Of a stretch of DNA of 64,000 nucleotides, positions 6,769-15,530 are shown in pieces; the stretch's first letter is position 1, and each line of letters begins with the position of its first letter. The notes under the pieces were generated by a model. It was given only the letters and a program-made list of their open reading frames with translations, had not been told where the DNA came from and did no database searches. A program made the position numbers and the translations under genes. Source of the DNA: Hymenobacter oligotrophus (GTDB taxonomy: Bacteria > Bacteroidota > Bacteroidia > Cytophagales > Hymenobacteraceae). Location: the NCBI RefSeq assembly GCF_003574965.1, contig NZ_CP032317.1:1736001-1800000 (forward strand), read 5' to 3'.

Positions 6769-9540
6769 ATGAGAATTGGCATTTTCTTCGGTGGCCCGTC
6801 GCGTGAGCGGGAAATTTCCTTCGCTGGCGGCCGCACGGTTTACGATAACCTCGATAAGTCGCTGTTCCAGGCCGTGCCGGTCTTCGTGGACAGCCACGGC
6901 AACTTCATTCTGCTCGATTGGCAGTACCTTTATAAAGGTACCATCCGCGACTTCTACCCGCCCGTGTCGGCCCTGCCGCCCTCGGACCTGAAGCTGCAGG
7001 TATACCTCGAGAGCCTAGGTGCACTGAGCCCCGACGAGCAAGACCGCATTATTGCGGAGGTAGGCCGCCGCCTGCGCCCCGACGAGCTGGCCGAGCTAAT
7101 GGACTTTGCCTTTCTGGCCCTGCACGGCCCCAGCGGCGAAGACGGCGCCATTCAGGGCTTGCTCGAGTGGTACGGCATTCCGTACTCGGGCTCGGGCATA
7201 TTGCCTTCCGCGTTCGGCATCGATAAGATTGCGCAGAAAACCCTGATCCACGCCCTAGGTCTGCCTTCGCCGGCCTTCCGCGTGCTCACGGCCGAGGAGT
7301 TCGACGCTGCCGACCCCGCCGCCCTGCTGGCTTACTTAGAGCGTGAGCTGGGCTTGCCGCTGGTAATGAAAGCGCCACGCCAAGGCTCGAGCATTGGTGT
7401 AAGCATTGTGCGCGATGCCGATGTGGCCAAGTTTACTGCCGCTGTGGAGCGCAGCCTGTTCCGCCGCACCGTAACCCGCGAGGAATGGCAGCGCCTAGGT
7501 GCGCAGGACCGCATTGCCTGGGCACAGCACCTCATTGATATCCGCGAAGGCATTGGCCTGCCCGTGGTAATTGATGAGTCGCCAGTTGCCGGTTTCCAGT
7601 TGTCAGTAAACGGCCAGCCGAACGACCTGACAACTGGCAACTCGCAACTCGCACCTGGCTTCATTTACCATCCCGAAGAACTGCTGCGCGCCCTTGATGA
7701 GCGCCTGAAACTGCAAGACTCGGTGCGCCTCACCAACGTGCAAGGCGAGCAGCAAGTGCTGGTAGAAGCCTTTGTGCAGGGCCGTGAGTTTTCGTGCATT
7801 GTGGTAGAAGACGTGGATGGCACGCCGCTGGCCCTACCCCCCACCGAAATCGTAAAGGGCACGGAAGTATTCGACTACCGCTCGAAGTACCTGCCCGGCA
7901 TGGCCCGCAAGATCACGCCCATCGAGTTGCCCGAGGCCGACATCCAGCGCATCCGCGAGCAGTGCGAACAGCTGTTCCGCACGTTCGGCTTCCAGGTGTA
8001 TGCCCGCCTCGACGGTTTCATTACCGAAAGCGGCGACATCTTTCTGAACGACCCGAACACCACCTCGGGCATGCTGCCGGCATCGTTCTTCTTCCACCAG
8101 GCAGCGGAAATCGGGCTGAACCCCTCGCAGTTCCTTACTTACATTATCCGCACTTCGCTGGCCGCACGCCGCCGCGGTGGCCTGCAGCCCGTAAAGCTGG
8201 GCCGCAAGCTGCACGCCCTCGACCAAGCCGTAGCCAGCCGCCAGCACGAGCAAAAGCCCCGCACCAAAGTGGCCGTGATTATGGGCGGCTACTCGTCGGA
8301 GCGCCACATTTCGGTGGAAAGCGGCCGTAACATTTACGAGAAGCTGTCGTCGTCGGCGAAGTACGAGCCGGTGCCGGTGTTCCTCACGGGCTCGTCGGCT
8401 GATTACCAGCTCTACGTGCTGCCCATCAACGTAATGTTGAAGGACAACGCCGACGACATTCGCGACAAGGTGCGCCACTACGAGGCGGGCCACGGCCAGC
8501 ACCCCATTTTGGAGCGCATTCGTCAGGAGGCTTCCAAAATCACGCACACCTACGCCGCGCAGTCGGTGGCGGTGCCCGAAAAGCTGACGTTTGAGCAACT
8601 GGCCGAGCGCGTTGACGAGGTATTCATTGCCCTGCACGGCCGCCCCGGCGAAGACGGTGCCCTGCAGCAGCAGCTCGAGCGCGTGGGCTTGTCCTACAAC
8701 GGCTCGGGCGTGGAGTCGAGCAGCATCACCATCAACAAGTTCGAAACCAACCGCCGCCTGCGCGAAGCCGGCTTGCGGGTGGCCGAACACCGCCTGGCCG
8801 CGCGCCTGGAGTGGGAAGCCAACCCCGAAGCGTTCTACCGCTCGCTTGAGGAGCAGTTTGCCTACCCCTTCATCGCCAAGCCTTCGGATGACGGTTGCTC
8901 GTCGGCGGTGAAGAAAATTAAGAACCGCGCCGAGCTCGAAGCATTTGCCCGCCTGATCTTCCGCGACCAGGAAGACCTGCACGAAGACGCTGCCCGCACC
9001 CTCAACCTAGGGTTCAAGGAGGAGTTTCCGCGCAAGGAAGTGTTCCTGGTTGAAACGCTCATCTCGCGCGACGGCGCTAAGCACTTCCTTGAAATTACGG
9101 GTGGGTTGCTCACGCACCGCCGCCCCGATGGTGGCCGCGACATCGAGGTGTTTGAAGCCTCAGAAGCACTGGCAACCGGCGAAGTACTGAGCTTGGAGGA
9201 GAAATTCCTGGCCGGCGAAGGACAGAACATTACCCCGGCCCGTTACGCGGCCGACGCCGCCGAGCGTCAGCGCGTATCGGAGGAGGTGAAGAAGGAGCTG
9301 CGCCGCGTGGCCGAGGTACTGAACATCGAGGGTTATGCTCGCATCGATGCTTTTGTGCGGGTGCGCGAGAACGGCGAGGTGGAGGTGCTCATCATCGAGG
9401 TGAACTCGCTGCCGGGTATGACGCCGGCCACTTGCATCTTCCACCAAACGGCGCTGGCCGGCTACACGCCCTACGATTTCATCGACCGCATTTTGGAGTA
9501 CGGCAAGGGTAGAAGTGAGAACTCAGAGGTGAGAAGTTAG
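6769..9540 (+). CDS. ddl: Tandem (double-length) D-alanine--D-alanine ligase
   Basis: A 923-residue fusion of two complete Ddl/ATP-grasp units, about three times the usual 300-370 aa per unit once linkers are included. Half 1 (1-490) has FFGGPSREREIS, LHGPSGEDGAIQG and the metal-site region FLNDPNTTSGML. Half 2 (from about 497) has IMGGYSSERHIS, LHGRPGEDGALQQ, the RID Arg-Asp pair and EVNSLPGMT. Half 2 keeps the classical E-V-N metal ligands; half 1 has D-P-N. Ddl makes D-Ala-D-Ala for peptidoglycan in the cytosol. Residues about 268-296 are encoded by an inverted-repeat element, and the C-terminal SENSEVRS comes from another repeat. A PASTA gene follows by 91 bp. Confidence 0.85.
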   Translation: MRIGIFFGGPSREREISFAGGRTVYDNLDKSLFQAVPVFVDSHGNFILLDWQYLYKGTIRDFYPPVSALPPSDLKLQVYLESLGALSPDEQDRIIAEVGRRLRPDELAELMDFAFLALHGPSGEDGAIQGLLEWYGIPYSGSGILPSAFGIDKIAQKTLIHALGLPSPAFRVLTAEEFDAADPAALLAYLERELGLPLVMKAPRQGSSIGVSIVRDADVAKFTAAVERSLFRRTVTREEWQRLGAQDRIAWAQHLIDIREGIGLPVVIDESPVAGFQLSVNGQPNDLTTGNSQLAPGFIYHPEELLRALDERLKLQDSVRLTNVQGEQQVLVEAFVQGREFSCIVVEDVDGTPLALPPTEIVKGTEVFDYRSKYLPGMARKITPIELPEADIQRIREQCEQLFRTFGFQVYARLDGFITESGDIFLNDPNTTSGMLPASFFFHQAAEIGLNPSQFLTYIIRTSLAARRRGGLQPVKLGRKLHALDQAVASRQHEQKPRTKVAVIMGGYSSERHISVESGRNIYEKLSSSAKYEPVPVFLTGSSADYQLYVLPINVMLKDNADDIRDKVRHYEAGHGQHPILERIRQEASKITHTYAAQSVAVPEKLTFEQLAERVDEVFIALHGRPGEDGALQQQLERVGLSYNGSGVESSSITINKFETNRRLREAGLRVAEHRLAARLEWEANPEAFYRSLEEQFAYPFIAKPSDDGCSSAVKKIKNRAELEAFARLIFRDQEDLHEDAARTLNLGFKEEFPRKEVFLVETLISRDGAKHFLEITGGLLTHRRPDGGRDIEVFEASEALATGEVLSLEEKFLAGEGQNITPARYAADAAERQRVSEEVKKELRRVAEVLNIEGYARIDAFVRVRENGEVEVLIIEVNSLPGMTPATCIFHQTALAGYTPYDFIDRILEYGKGRSENSEVRS
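7575..7655. repeat. Heptad-periodic inverted repeat inserted in frame in ddl
   Basis: Inside the ligase reading frame, CCAGTTGTCAG (7596-7606) faces CTGACAACTGG (7627-7637) across 20 bp. The flanks continue as degenerate 7-nt units (CAGTTGC, CGGTTTC, CAGTTGT, then GACAACT, GGCAACT, CGCAACT). The block encodes about 28 residues rich in Ser, Gln, Asn and Gly, with no counterpart in the second half of the protein. Confidence 0.7.
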
Positions 9541-9626
9541 ACTTCGAGTTTGGCAGTCTTGCCTGCTCGTCTGCTTACTTCATTGCTTCGAAAGCCTCAT
9601 TTCTCACTTCTAATTTCTCACCTCTA
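9511..9626. repeat. Heptad-periodic inverted repeat between ddl and the PASTA gene
   Basis: Left arm 9511-9540 (AGAAGTGAGAACTCAGAGGT and on) and right arm 9598-9626 (TTTCTCACTTCTAATTTCTC and on) are complementary with few mismatches and have a 7/14-nt internal period. The left arm supplies the last eight ddl codons and the stop; the right arm ends 6 bp before the next ATG. Confidence 0.75.
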
Positions 9627-9631
9627 CATAG

Positions 9632-10417
9632 ATGGCTTTTCTTAAATCCGATACCTGGTTCGACCTGCTGAAGCACCTGCTGGTGATTACGGGCGTATCG
9701 CTGCTGCTGCTGTTCCTGTTCTTCTTTGTGTACCTGCCCCTCACCACCAACCACGGCGAGACGATTGCGGTACCCAAGATTACCGGCATGCAGCTAACCG
9801 ACCTGGACGGCTACCTCGACGACCGCGACCTGGCGTACTTCGTCGACGACAGCACGTACCGGCCCGACATCCGGCCCGGCACCGTGCTCACGCAGGACCC
9901 CAGGCCGGGCGAAAAGGTGAAAGAGGGTCGGAAGATCTACATTCAGGTAGCCATGAAAAACCCGCCCGTCATCAAAATGCCTAAGCTGACGGAGGGTTCG
10001 CAGAAAAACGCCCAGATGATTTTGAGCAGCTACGGCCTGGCCGTGGGTACGCTCACCTTCGTGCCTGATTTGCGCCAAAACGCCGTGCTGAAGCAAATGG
10101 TGAACGGTAAGGAAATTGCCCCGGGCGCCCCCATTGCCAAAGGCACCCGCGTCGACCTAGTAGTGGGCGACGGCCTGGGCAACCAGGAGTTTGCGGTGCC
10201 CAACGTGGTTGGCATGCCCGCCGACGAAGCCGCCACGCTGCTGGCCGGCCAGGGCCTGGTGCCCGGCGAAACCTTCTACCAAGAACCCGAAGAAGGCCAG
10301 CAAGAAGGCACCGTGGTAAAACAACGTCCCGAGGCGACGCCGAACGCCACCATCCGCTCGGGCCAGCTTGTTGATTTGTGGGTAGCAGGCAAAGAGCCCA
10401 TCAAAGCCGTGCAATAA
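9632..10417 (+). CDS. PASTA-domain membrane protein
   Basis: A 261-residue single-pass membrane protein. A short cytosolic N-terminus is followed by a hydrophobic helix at about 15-37. Three extracytoplasmic PASTA repeats come next: about 42-108 (VPKITGMQLTDLDGYL), 110-178 (MPKLTEGSQKNAQMIL) and 185-255 (VPNVVGMPADEAATLL). PASTA domains bind or sense peptidoglycan stem peptides or act as spacers in cell-wall proteins. There is no kinase or transpeptidase domain, so it is a stand-alone PASTA protein. Its place right after ddl suggests a cell-wall role; the specific partner is unknown. Confidence 0.9.
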   Translation: MAFLKSDTWFDLLKHLLVITGVSLLLLFLFFFVYLPLTTNHGETIAVPKITGMQLTDLDGYLDDRDLAYFVDDSTYRPDIRPGTVLTQDPRPGEKVKEGRKIYIQVAMKNPPVIKMPKLTEGSQKNAQMILSSYGLAVGTLTFVPDLRQNAVLKQMVNGKEIAPGAPIAKGTRVDLVVGDGLGNQEFAVPNVVGMPADEAATLLAGQGLVPGETFYQEPEEGQQEGTVVKQRPEATPNATIRSGQLVDLWVAGKEPIKAVQ

Positions 10418-10434
10418 CCACCTAGGGTTGTATG

Positions 10435-10466
10435 AAAAGCCACCTGGCCTGCCGGGTGGCTTTTTT
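10435..10466 (+). terminator. Terminator after the PASTA gene
   Basis: Stem AAAAGCCACC (10435-10444) / GGTGGCTTTT (10455-10464) with a T run. CCTAGG sites lie on either side (10421, 10478). Confidence 0.82.
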
Positions 10467-10493
10467 GTTGCTGGGCACCTAGGGCAGTGTAAC

Positions 10494-10607
10494 GCGGAAA
10501 TCCGTTCCGCGACGCGCCTGGGGCGCGTGTCCGGAACCGCGCAGCAACGTATACGCGCCCCAGGCGCGTCGCGGAACCGAAGGTCGGCGCAGCCAACGGA
10601 TTTCCGC
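10494..10607. repeat. Palindromic repeat carrying the 20-nt module
   Basis: The left arm 10494-10528 pairs perfectly with a right arm that is split in two: 10553-10577 and 10598-10607. The intervening 10578-10597 is a 20-nt block, CGAAGGTCGGCGCAGCCAAC. Removing it restores a perfect 35-bp stem. AAC occurs at the end of both the preceding arm (10575-10577) and the block (10595-10597). Confidence 0.9.
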
Positions 10608-10674
10608 GCTATCCGGCCGGGCAGCATAATCTTTTCCGCCGCTGGCACGTTTGCGGTGCGTAACTTACCCGCTC

Positions 10675-12576
10675 ATGACTTATCGGCTACGTTTACCATT
10701 TGTCGTTTTTGCGGTGCTGCTGGCGTTTGGCATGCGCCCGGCCGCCGTACTGGCACAGCAAGCCGGCGTGCTGCCGCTGCCGGCCGATCCGGGCCGGGCT
10801 GCCCGGCAGCAAGCTCCTAGTGCGCGGCGCGGCAACGTGTTGCTTACGCTACCCTTTTTCGAAGACTTTGCCGGCCAGCGCGAAGGCGCGCCCAACCCCG
10901 ACCGTTGGGAGCCCAAAGGCGGCGTGCTGGTGAACGAGCGTTTCTCGCAGGCTCCACCCTCGCGGGGCATTGCCACCTTCGATGGGCTCAATGCCCAAGG
11001 CAAGGCATATGGCACTACATCGTCGTTCAGCTTCACCGATACGCTCACCTCGCACCCCATCGACCTAAGCGCGGTGCGCCCCGCCGACCGCACCTACCTG
11101 AGCTTTTTTTGGCAGGCCGGCAGCATCGTGGGGGCGCCTTCGGCCCAATCGGGCACGCGGCCGGTGTTCTTGCAGCTCGAGTTTCTCGACAACAACGAAA
11201 ACTGGGTGGTGGTGTGGCGCAAGCCCAGCCAGGGCGTGCGCACCGATTTTATCCAGCGCTTTATTGCCGTAAACGAAGCGCGTTTTCTGCACGCCAACTT
11301 TCGGTTTCGATTCCGGAGTTCGGGCAACCAATTTGGTACCCGCGACACCTGGAACCTCGACTACTTGGTGCTCGACCGCAACCGCGACACCACCAACGTA
11401 TCGTACGCCGATGTGGTGCTGAGCCGGCCGTTGTCGTCGTTGCTTGAGCGTTACACCGCCATGCCGGTGTGGCAGTACAACGCGGCCACTAACCCCGCCC
11501 AAGAGCTCAACGACAGCACCTTTACCACCTTCAACAACCTCGATGCCGGCGCGGTACCGCCCACCCCGTTTTCCTGGACGGGCACGGTGCGCCTGCTGCC
11601 CGCGGGCGCGCCAAGCCAGTTCCTGACGGGCGGCACCTCCCTAGGTCCGGGCACGCGGCAGTTTTACATTGGGGGCCCGGTGGGCACCAACCCCGTGCCC
11701 GCCACCTCCGACCCCAAGCGCCTCGAGCACAGCATCTACCTTTCGCTGCTGAACAGCCCCGCGAATCCGCGCACCGCCCCCAACGATACGGTGCGCCGCA
11801 TTACCGAGCTCAGCAACTATTTTGCCTACGACGACGGCTCGGCCGAGGGCACCACCCTGCTGCGCCAGAGCGAAGCCCGGGCTACCTCGCGCGCCATGCG
11901 TTTTGCCCTTAACCGGCCCGACCAGGTGCGCAGCGTACGCTTTTACTTTGCCGGCGCCACGGCGGCCCCGGGCACGGCCGTGCCCACCAGCGTAACCCTC
12001 ACGTTTGCGGTGTGGGAGGCCACCGGGCCCAACGGCCTGCCTGCCGAGCAGCCCAAGGTCACCAAGTCGGTAACGCTCCGCACCGATGCCGCACAGGGCA
12101 GTACGCAGGAGGTAACGTTCGACCAGCCGGTGCCGGTGAGCGGCAACTTTTACGTTGGCTACATTCAGCCGGCCACCAACCTGTTCATCCAGTTCGGCGC
12201 CGACCTGAACAGCCACCAGCCGCGCAACGCCTTCTACGACAACGAGACCGGCGTGTGGGTCGTGTTCTCGAACCGCGACGTGGTGCCCATGCTACGCCCC
12301 GTGATGACGGGCACCGTAACGAGCACGCGCCCGCCCAAAACCGCCGCCAGTCTTCTGGTGTACCCCAACCCCAGCCACGGCGCGGTGCAGGTGGACGGCC
12401 GCTACACGCGCGCCGCGCTGGTTGATGCCCTAGGTCGGGAGGTGTGGCAGCAGCCCGCCACCGAGGCCGGCCAAGCGCAGCTCAACCTGCGGGCCGTAAG
12501 CCCCGGCGTATACCTGCTGCGCCTTACCTTGCCCGATGGCAGCCTGAGCACCCACCGCGTGGTGCTGCAGCCGTAA
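10675..12576 (+). CDS. Secreted protein with T9SS type A sorting domain
   Basis: A 633-residue exported protein. The signal peptide (MTYRLRLPFVVFAVLLAFGM, cleavage near VLAQQ) is followed by a long beta-rich region without a recognised catalytic motif. The last about 75 residues are a C-terminal sorting domain: LLVYPNPSHGAVQV, then ALVDALGREVW and ending YLLRLTLPDGSLSTHRVVLQ. Such domains direct cargo through the type IX machinery to the cell surface or medium. ATG 10675 was chosen over an upstream GTG because it starts the signal peptide. The DNW and FFWQAG motifs suggest a jelly-roll fold, but this is a guess. Confidence 0.88.
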   Translation: MTYRLRLPFVVFAVLLAFGMRPAAVLAQQAGVLPLPADPGRAARQQAPSARRGNVLLTLPFFEDFAGQREGAPNPDRWEPKGGVLVNERFSQAPPSRGIATFDGLNAQGKAYGTTSSFSFTDTLTSHPIDLSAVRPADRTYLSFFWQAGSIVGAPSAQSGTRPVFLQLEFLDNNENWVVVWRKPSQGVRTDFIQRFIAVNEARFLHANFRFRFRSSGNQFGTRDTWNLDYLVLDRNRDTTNVSYADVVLSRPLSSLLERYTAMPVWQYNAATNPAQELNDSTFTTFNNLDAGAVPPTPFSWTGTVRLLPAGAPSQFLTGGTSLGPGTRQFYIGGPVGTNPVPATSDPKRLEHSIYLSLLNSPANPRTAPNDTVRRITELSNYFAYDDGSAEGTTLLRQSEARATSRAMRFALNRPDQVRSVRFYFAGATAAPGTAVPTSVTLTFAVWEATGPNGLPAEQPKVTKSVTLRTDAAQGSTQEVTFDQPVPVSGNFYVGYIQPATNLFIQFGADLNSHQPRNAFYDNETGVWVVFSNRDVVPMLRPVMTGTVTSTRPPKTAASLLVYPNPSHGAVQVDGRYTRAALVDALGREVWQQPATEAGQAQLNLRAVSPGVYLLRLTLPDGSLSTHRVVLQP

Positions 12577-12661
12577 GGCGCTGCTTCGCCGGATATTTTC
12601 TTTTTTTAGCGGCGCGGCTCCGCCTAGGTGCTGCCCAACCTTCCACCCCACTTTACCGCAC

Positions 12662-12961
12662 ATGAACGACATCACCCCCACCGAACTCAAAGAGCGTCAG
12701 CAGCAAAACCAGGCTCCCGTCATCATCGACGTGCGCGAGCCGTGGGAGCACGAAGAAACCCGCATCAGCGGCAGCCAAAACATTCCGCTGGGCGAGCTGC
12801 CTGCCAAGCTGGAGGAGCTCGAAGGCCTGAAAAACCAGGAAGTAGTGGTGCACTGCAAAGGCGGCGGCCGCTCGGCCACGGCCAAAGCCCTGATGCAGCA
12901 GCACGGTTTCCAGAACGTGCGCAACCTGCTGGGCGGCATCACGGCCTACAACGCGCAGTAA
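12662..12961 (+). CDS. Rhodanese-like sulfurtransferase domain protein
   Basis: A single 99-residue rhodanese domain, cytosolic. The opening PVIIDVREPWEHEE and the loop VVHCKGGGRSATA place the active-site Cys at residue 62, in a six-residue loop of the sulfur-transferase type. The last part, NLLGGITAYN, is the usual ending. Such single-domain proteins carry persulfide sulfur for thiosulfate or tRNA/cofactor chemistry; the partner is not evident from neighbours. Confidence 0.93.
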   Translation: MNDITPTELKERQQQNQAPVIIDVREPWEHEETRISGSQNIPLGELPAKLEELEGLKNQEVVVHCKGGGRSATAKALMQQHGFQNVRNLLGGITAYNAQ

Positions 12962-12975
12962 ACCGACCTAGGCGT

Positions 12976-13064
12976 AATGTAGCGTGGGCCTCAGCCCGCA
13001 CGTGCCAGAGCCATACAGCAAAGTGTACGTTCTGGCACGCGCGGGCTGAGGCCCACGCTACATT
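12976..13064. repeat. Long perfect hairpin between convergent rhodanese and recQ
   Basis: A 24-bp perfect stem (12976-12999 with 13041-13064, arm starting AATGTAGCGTGGGCCTCAGC) encloses a second 8-bp stem, CGTGCCAG/CTGGCACG (13001-13008/13032-13039). A short T run follows at 13063. It ends 7 bp before the recQ stop, so it probably terminates both convergent genes. The TGTAGCGYGG arm recurs in the repeat island at 15.1 kb. Confidence 0.88.
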
Positions 13065-13070
13065 TTTACT

Positions 13071-14999
13071 TTAGGCAGTAGCTATCAATTGCCCCGCATC
13101 GGTGTAGCGCAGCACGCCGGTATCCACTAGGTCGCGGAGCAGCGCGGTTAGGGCATCGGCCTGGTTGGGCTGAAAACCGGCCAGCAACTCGCGGGGCGTG
13201 CGTGGGGCGGTGCGCAGCTGCGCCAGCACTTGCTCGCGCAAATCGGTGGCCACCACGGCCTTTTGCTGGCGGCGCTTCTCCGCCAGGCAATGGTCGCAGA
13301 TGCGGCAAGGCTTGCTGTCCAGCTCGCCGAAATACTCCAGCAACAGTTGCTGGCGGCAGCGCATGCCGTTGGTGTACTGGATAACGGCTTCGGTTTTCTG
13401 CAGGTCCCGCTCGCGTGCGGTTTCCAGGGCCTTGGCGTCGAGCGGTAGTTTCGATGCATCGTGGCGCGGAGTGGTAAACAGCGCCTGCGGGTCCTCGTGC
13501 CGCGGTTGGTACTGCACGATGCCCGCTTTGTGCAGGTACTCCAGGGTTTTGCGCACATCGGAGGTGCTCCAGCGCAACTGCTGTGAGAGGGCGCCCTCCG
13601 AAACGTTCTGGAACGAGCTGAACACTTCGCCCCCGTACAGTCGCAGAATGGCTTTGATCAGCTGATCGTGCCGTTCGTTGGCTACCTGAAAGCGGTACAA
13701 ATCGCGCACATCGAGGGGGATGTGTACCTTGGCCGGGCTGAACACGGCTTCGTTCAGCTGCACCAGTCCGGCTTTTTCGAGCACGCGCATGGCATTGTGC
13801 GCGTCGATGGGCTTGAGGCGGTAGGTGCTGGCAAACTGCTGCAAATCAAAGTCGAAGGCGACCAGCTCGCCGCCGCCCACGGCCGTGCCGGAATAGTTGG
13901 CCAAGGCCTGGTACACGCGCCGCACCACATCAATGGGCGGATGACCTAGGGCCACGCGGCGGCGCATCTCGTGCGCGTCGTTGGGGGCCCACAGCAGCAC
14001 GGCAAAAGCGTAGAGCTCGTCGCGGCCCGCCCGCCCGGCCTCCTGGTAGTACGCCTCCAGCGAATCGGGCGCGTCGAGGTGCACCACGCAGCGCACATCG
14101 GGCTTATCAATGCCCATCCCGAAAGCGTTGGTTGCCACCACAATCCGGGTTTTGTCGTTGGTCCAGTCCTGCTGCACGCGCGTGCGCTGATCGGCTGCCA
14201 AGCCGGCGTGGTAGGCCGCGGCGCTTAGCCCGTTTTGCTGCAGCCACGCGGCCGCTTGTTCGGTTTGCTTGCGCGTGCGGGCGTACACCACGGCCGTTTT
14301 GCCCGGTCCTACACCCTTCAGTACTTGCAGCAGGCGCTGCAATTTGTCTTCGGTGTGGAGCACCGAGTACGAAAGGTTGGGCCGCTGAAAGCTGCGTTGG
14401 AAGATTTGCCCCGTTGGGCCGAAGTTGAGTTTTTGCCCGATGTCGCGGCGCACTTCCTCGGTGGCTGTGGCCGTAAGGGCCAGCACCGGCACGCCCGGCA
14501 GCAGCTCGCGCAAGGCACTGATTTGCAGGTACGGCGGTCGAAAATCGTAGCCCCATTGCGAGAGGCAGTGCGCCTCGTCGACGGCAATCAGCTGCACCTT
14601 CATCTTGCCCACCCGCGCCCGGAACATCTCGGTGAGCAACCGTTCGGGCGATACGTACAGGAACTTAACCGGCCCGTACACGCAGTTGTCGAGCGTCTGG
14701 TCGATGTCGCGGTGGCTCATGCCGGCATACACCGCCTCGGCCTTGATGCCGCGCTTGCGCAGGTTCTCTACTTGGTCCTTCATCAGCGCGATGAGCGGCG
14801 AAATGACCAGGCAAAGCCCATCGTGGGCCAGCGTAGGCACCTGAAAGCAAACGCTCTTGCCGCCGCCAGTGGGCAGCAAGGCCAGCGTATCGTGGCCAGC
14901 CAACACCGAGCGGATAATTTCCTCCTGCCCGGGCCGGAACGCCTTGTGGCCCCAGTGTTGGCGCAGTACGGAAAGGATGTCGTCGGTGGGTGCGGGCAC
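13071..14999 (-). CDS. recQ: ATP-dependent DNA helicase RecQ
   Basis: A 642-residue SF2 helicase, 3'-5' polarity in the family, acting in recombination and fork repair. Walker A is LLPTGGGKSV and the DEAH box is VDEAHCLSQWGYDFRP, which includes the RecQ aromatic-rich loop. Helicase motif VI is AGRAGRD. The RecQ-Ct zinc site is CRQQLLLEYFGE through CRICDHC, followed by a winged helix. The C-terminal segment after about 560 is short, and no clear HRDC domain can be made out. It is read from the ATG before PAPTDDILSVL. Monocistronic; its upstream gap is a repeat island. Confidence 0.97.
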   Translation of the reverse strand: MPAPTDDILSVLRQHWGHKAFRPGQEEIIRSVLAGHDTLALLPTGGGKSVCFQVPTLAHDGLCLVISPLIALMKDQVENLRKRGIKAEAVYAGMSHRDIDQTLDNCVYGPVKFLYVSPERLLTEMFRARVGKMKVQLIAVDEAHCLSQWGYDFRPPYLQISALRELLPGVPVLALTATATEEVRRDIGQKLNFGPTGQIFQRSFQRPNLSYSVLHTEDKLQRLLQVLKGVGPGKTAVVYARTRKQTEQAAAWLQQNGLSAAAYHAGLAADQRTRVQQDWTNDKTRIVVATNAFGMGIDKPDVRCVVHLDAPDSLEAYYQEAGRAGRDELYAFAVLLWAPNDAHEMRRRVALGHPPIDVVRRVYQALANYSGTAVGGGELVAFDFDLQQFASTYRLKPIDAHNAMRVLEKAGLVQLNEAVFSPAKVHIPLDVRDLYRFQVANERHDQLIKAILRLYGGEVFSSFQNVSEGALSQQLRWSTSDVRKTLEYLHKAGIVQYQPRHEDPQALFTTPRHDASKLPLDAKALETARERDLQKTEAVIQYTNGMRCRQQLLLEYFGELDSKPCRICDHCLAEKRRQQKAVVATDLREQVLAQLRTAPRTPRELLAGFQPNQADALTALLRDLVDTGVLRYTDAGQLIATA

Positions 15000-15530
15000 G
15001 GCAAATGCTTTTGTCGGACGACGAAGTTACGCACGAAACGCAAGCCCCTAGACCGCTCACCTCGGCTGTCATTGCGAGCCAAGCGAAGCAATCGGTCCTG
15101 GGCTGGGCACCACTGTTCACCTAGCAGCAACCGAAATGTAGCGCGGACTCTGCAAGTCCACGTCCCCATACAGTAACTTCTGACCTAGGGCGTCCGGTGT
15201 AGCCCGCGTTTTCTAGAACGGCTGGCGTCAGGGCAGTTCCGCGCGCAACTACTCGTCCACGCCAACGCGGGCTGAACCGAAGGTAGGCGTAGCCAAGACC
15301 GCGCTACACCGCACAACGATTGATTTTACCGTCCGAGGACGCGAATTTGCCGAGTTTGCGCTACAGCCCTAGGTGCATTTCGCTTAGTGCTGCGTGAAGG
15401 GTTGTGCCCAGCCCAGGACCGATTGCTTCGCTTGGCTCGCAGTGACACCGGGCGAAACGGCTGCTTACCCGCACAAACAAAAAAGCCCGGCTCCTGCTGG
15501 AGCCGGGCTTTCGTATGGGTGCGCTGCTGG
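15000..15530. repeat. Repeat island upstream of recQ
   Basis: A 531-bp gap with no gene. Outer arms 15067-15109 and 15405-15447 form a 43-nt inverted repeat with one mismatch (TGTCATTGCGAGCCAAGCGA and on). Inside it are two TGTAGC palindromes (15137-15146 with about 15298-15308, and 15196-15210 with 15264-15273 plus 15306-15310). The right side of the inner palindrome is interrupted by the 20-nt module CCGAAGGTAGGCGTAGCCAA (15277-15296). Two CCTAGG sites lie at 15184 and 15368. Confidence 0.85.
15476..15511 (-). terminator. Terminator of the 15.5 kb minus-strand gene
   Basis: Stem AAAGCCCGGCTCC (15482-15494) / GGAGCCGGGCTTT (15499-15511), 4-nt loop, T run on the minus strand, 20 bp past the stop. 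Confidence 0.88.

Noticed and set aside
7014-7499. Three CCTAGG sites exactly 240 bp apart in ddl (7014, 7254, 7494)
   Set aside because: All three encode Leu-Gly in different contexts, and no repeat surrounds them; the equal spacing is probably chance.
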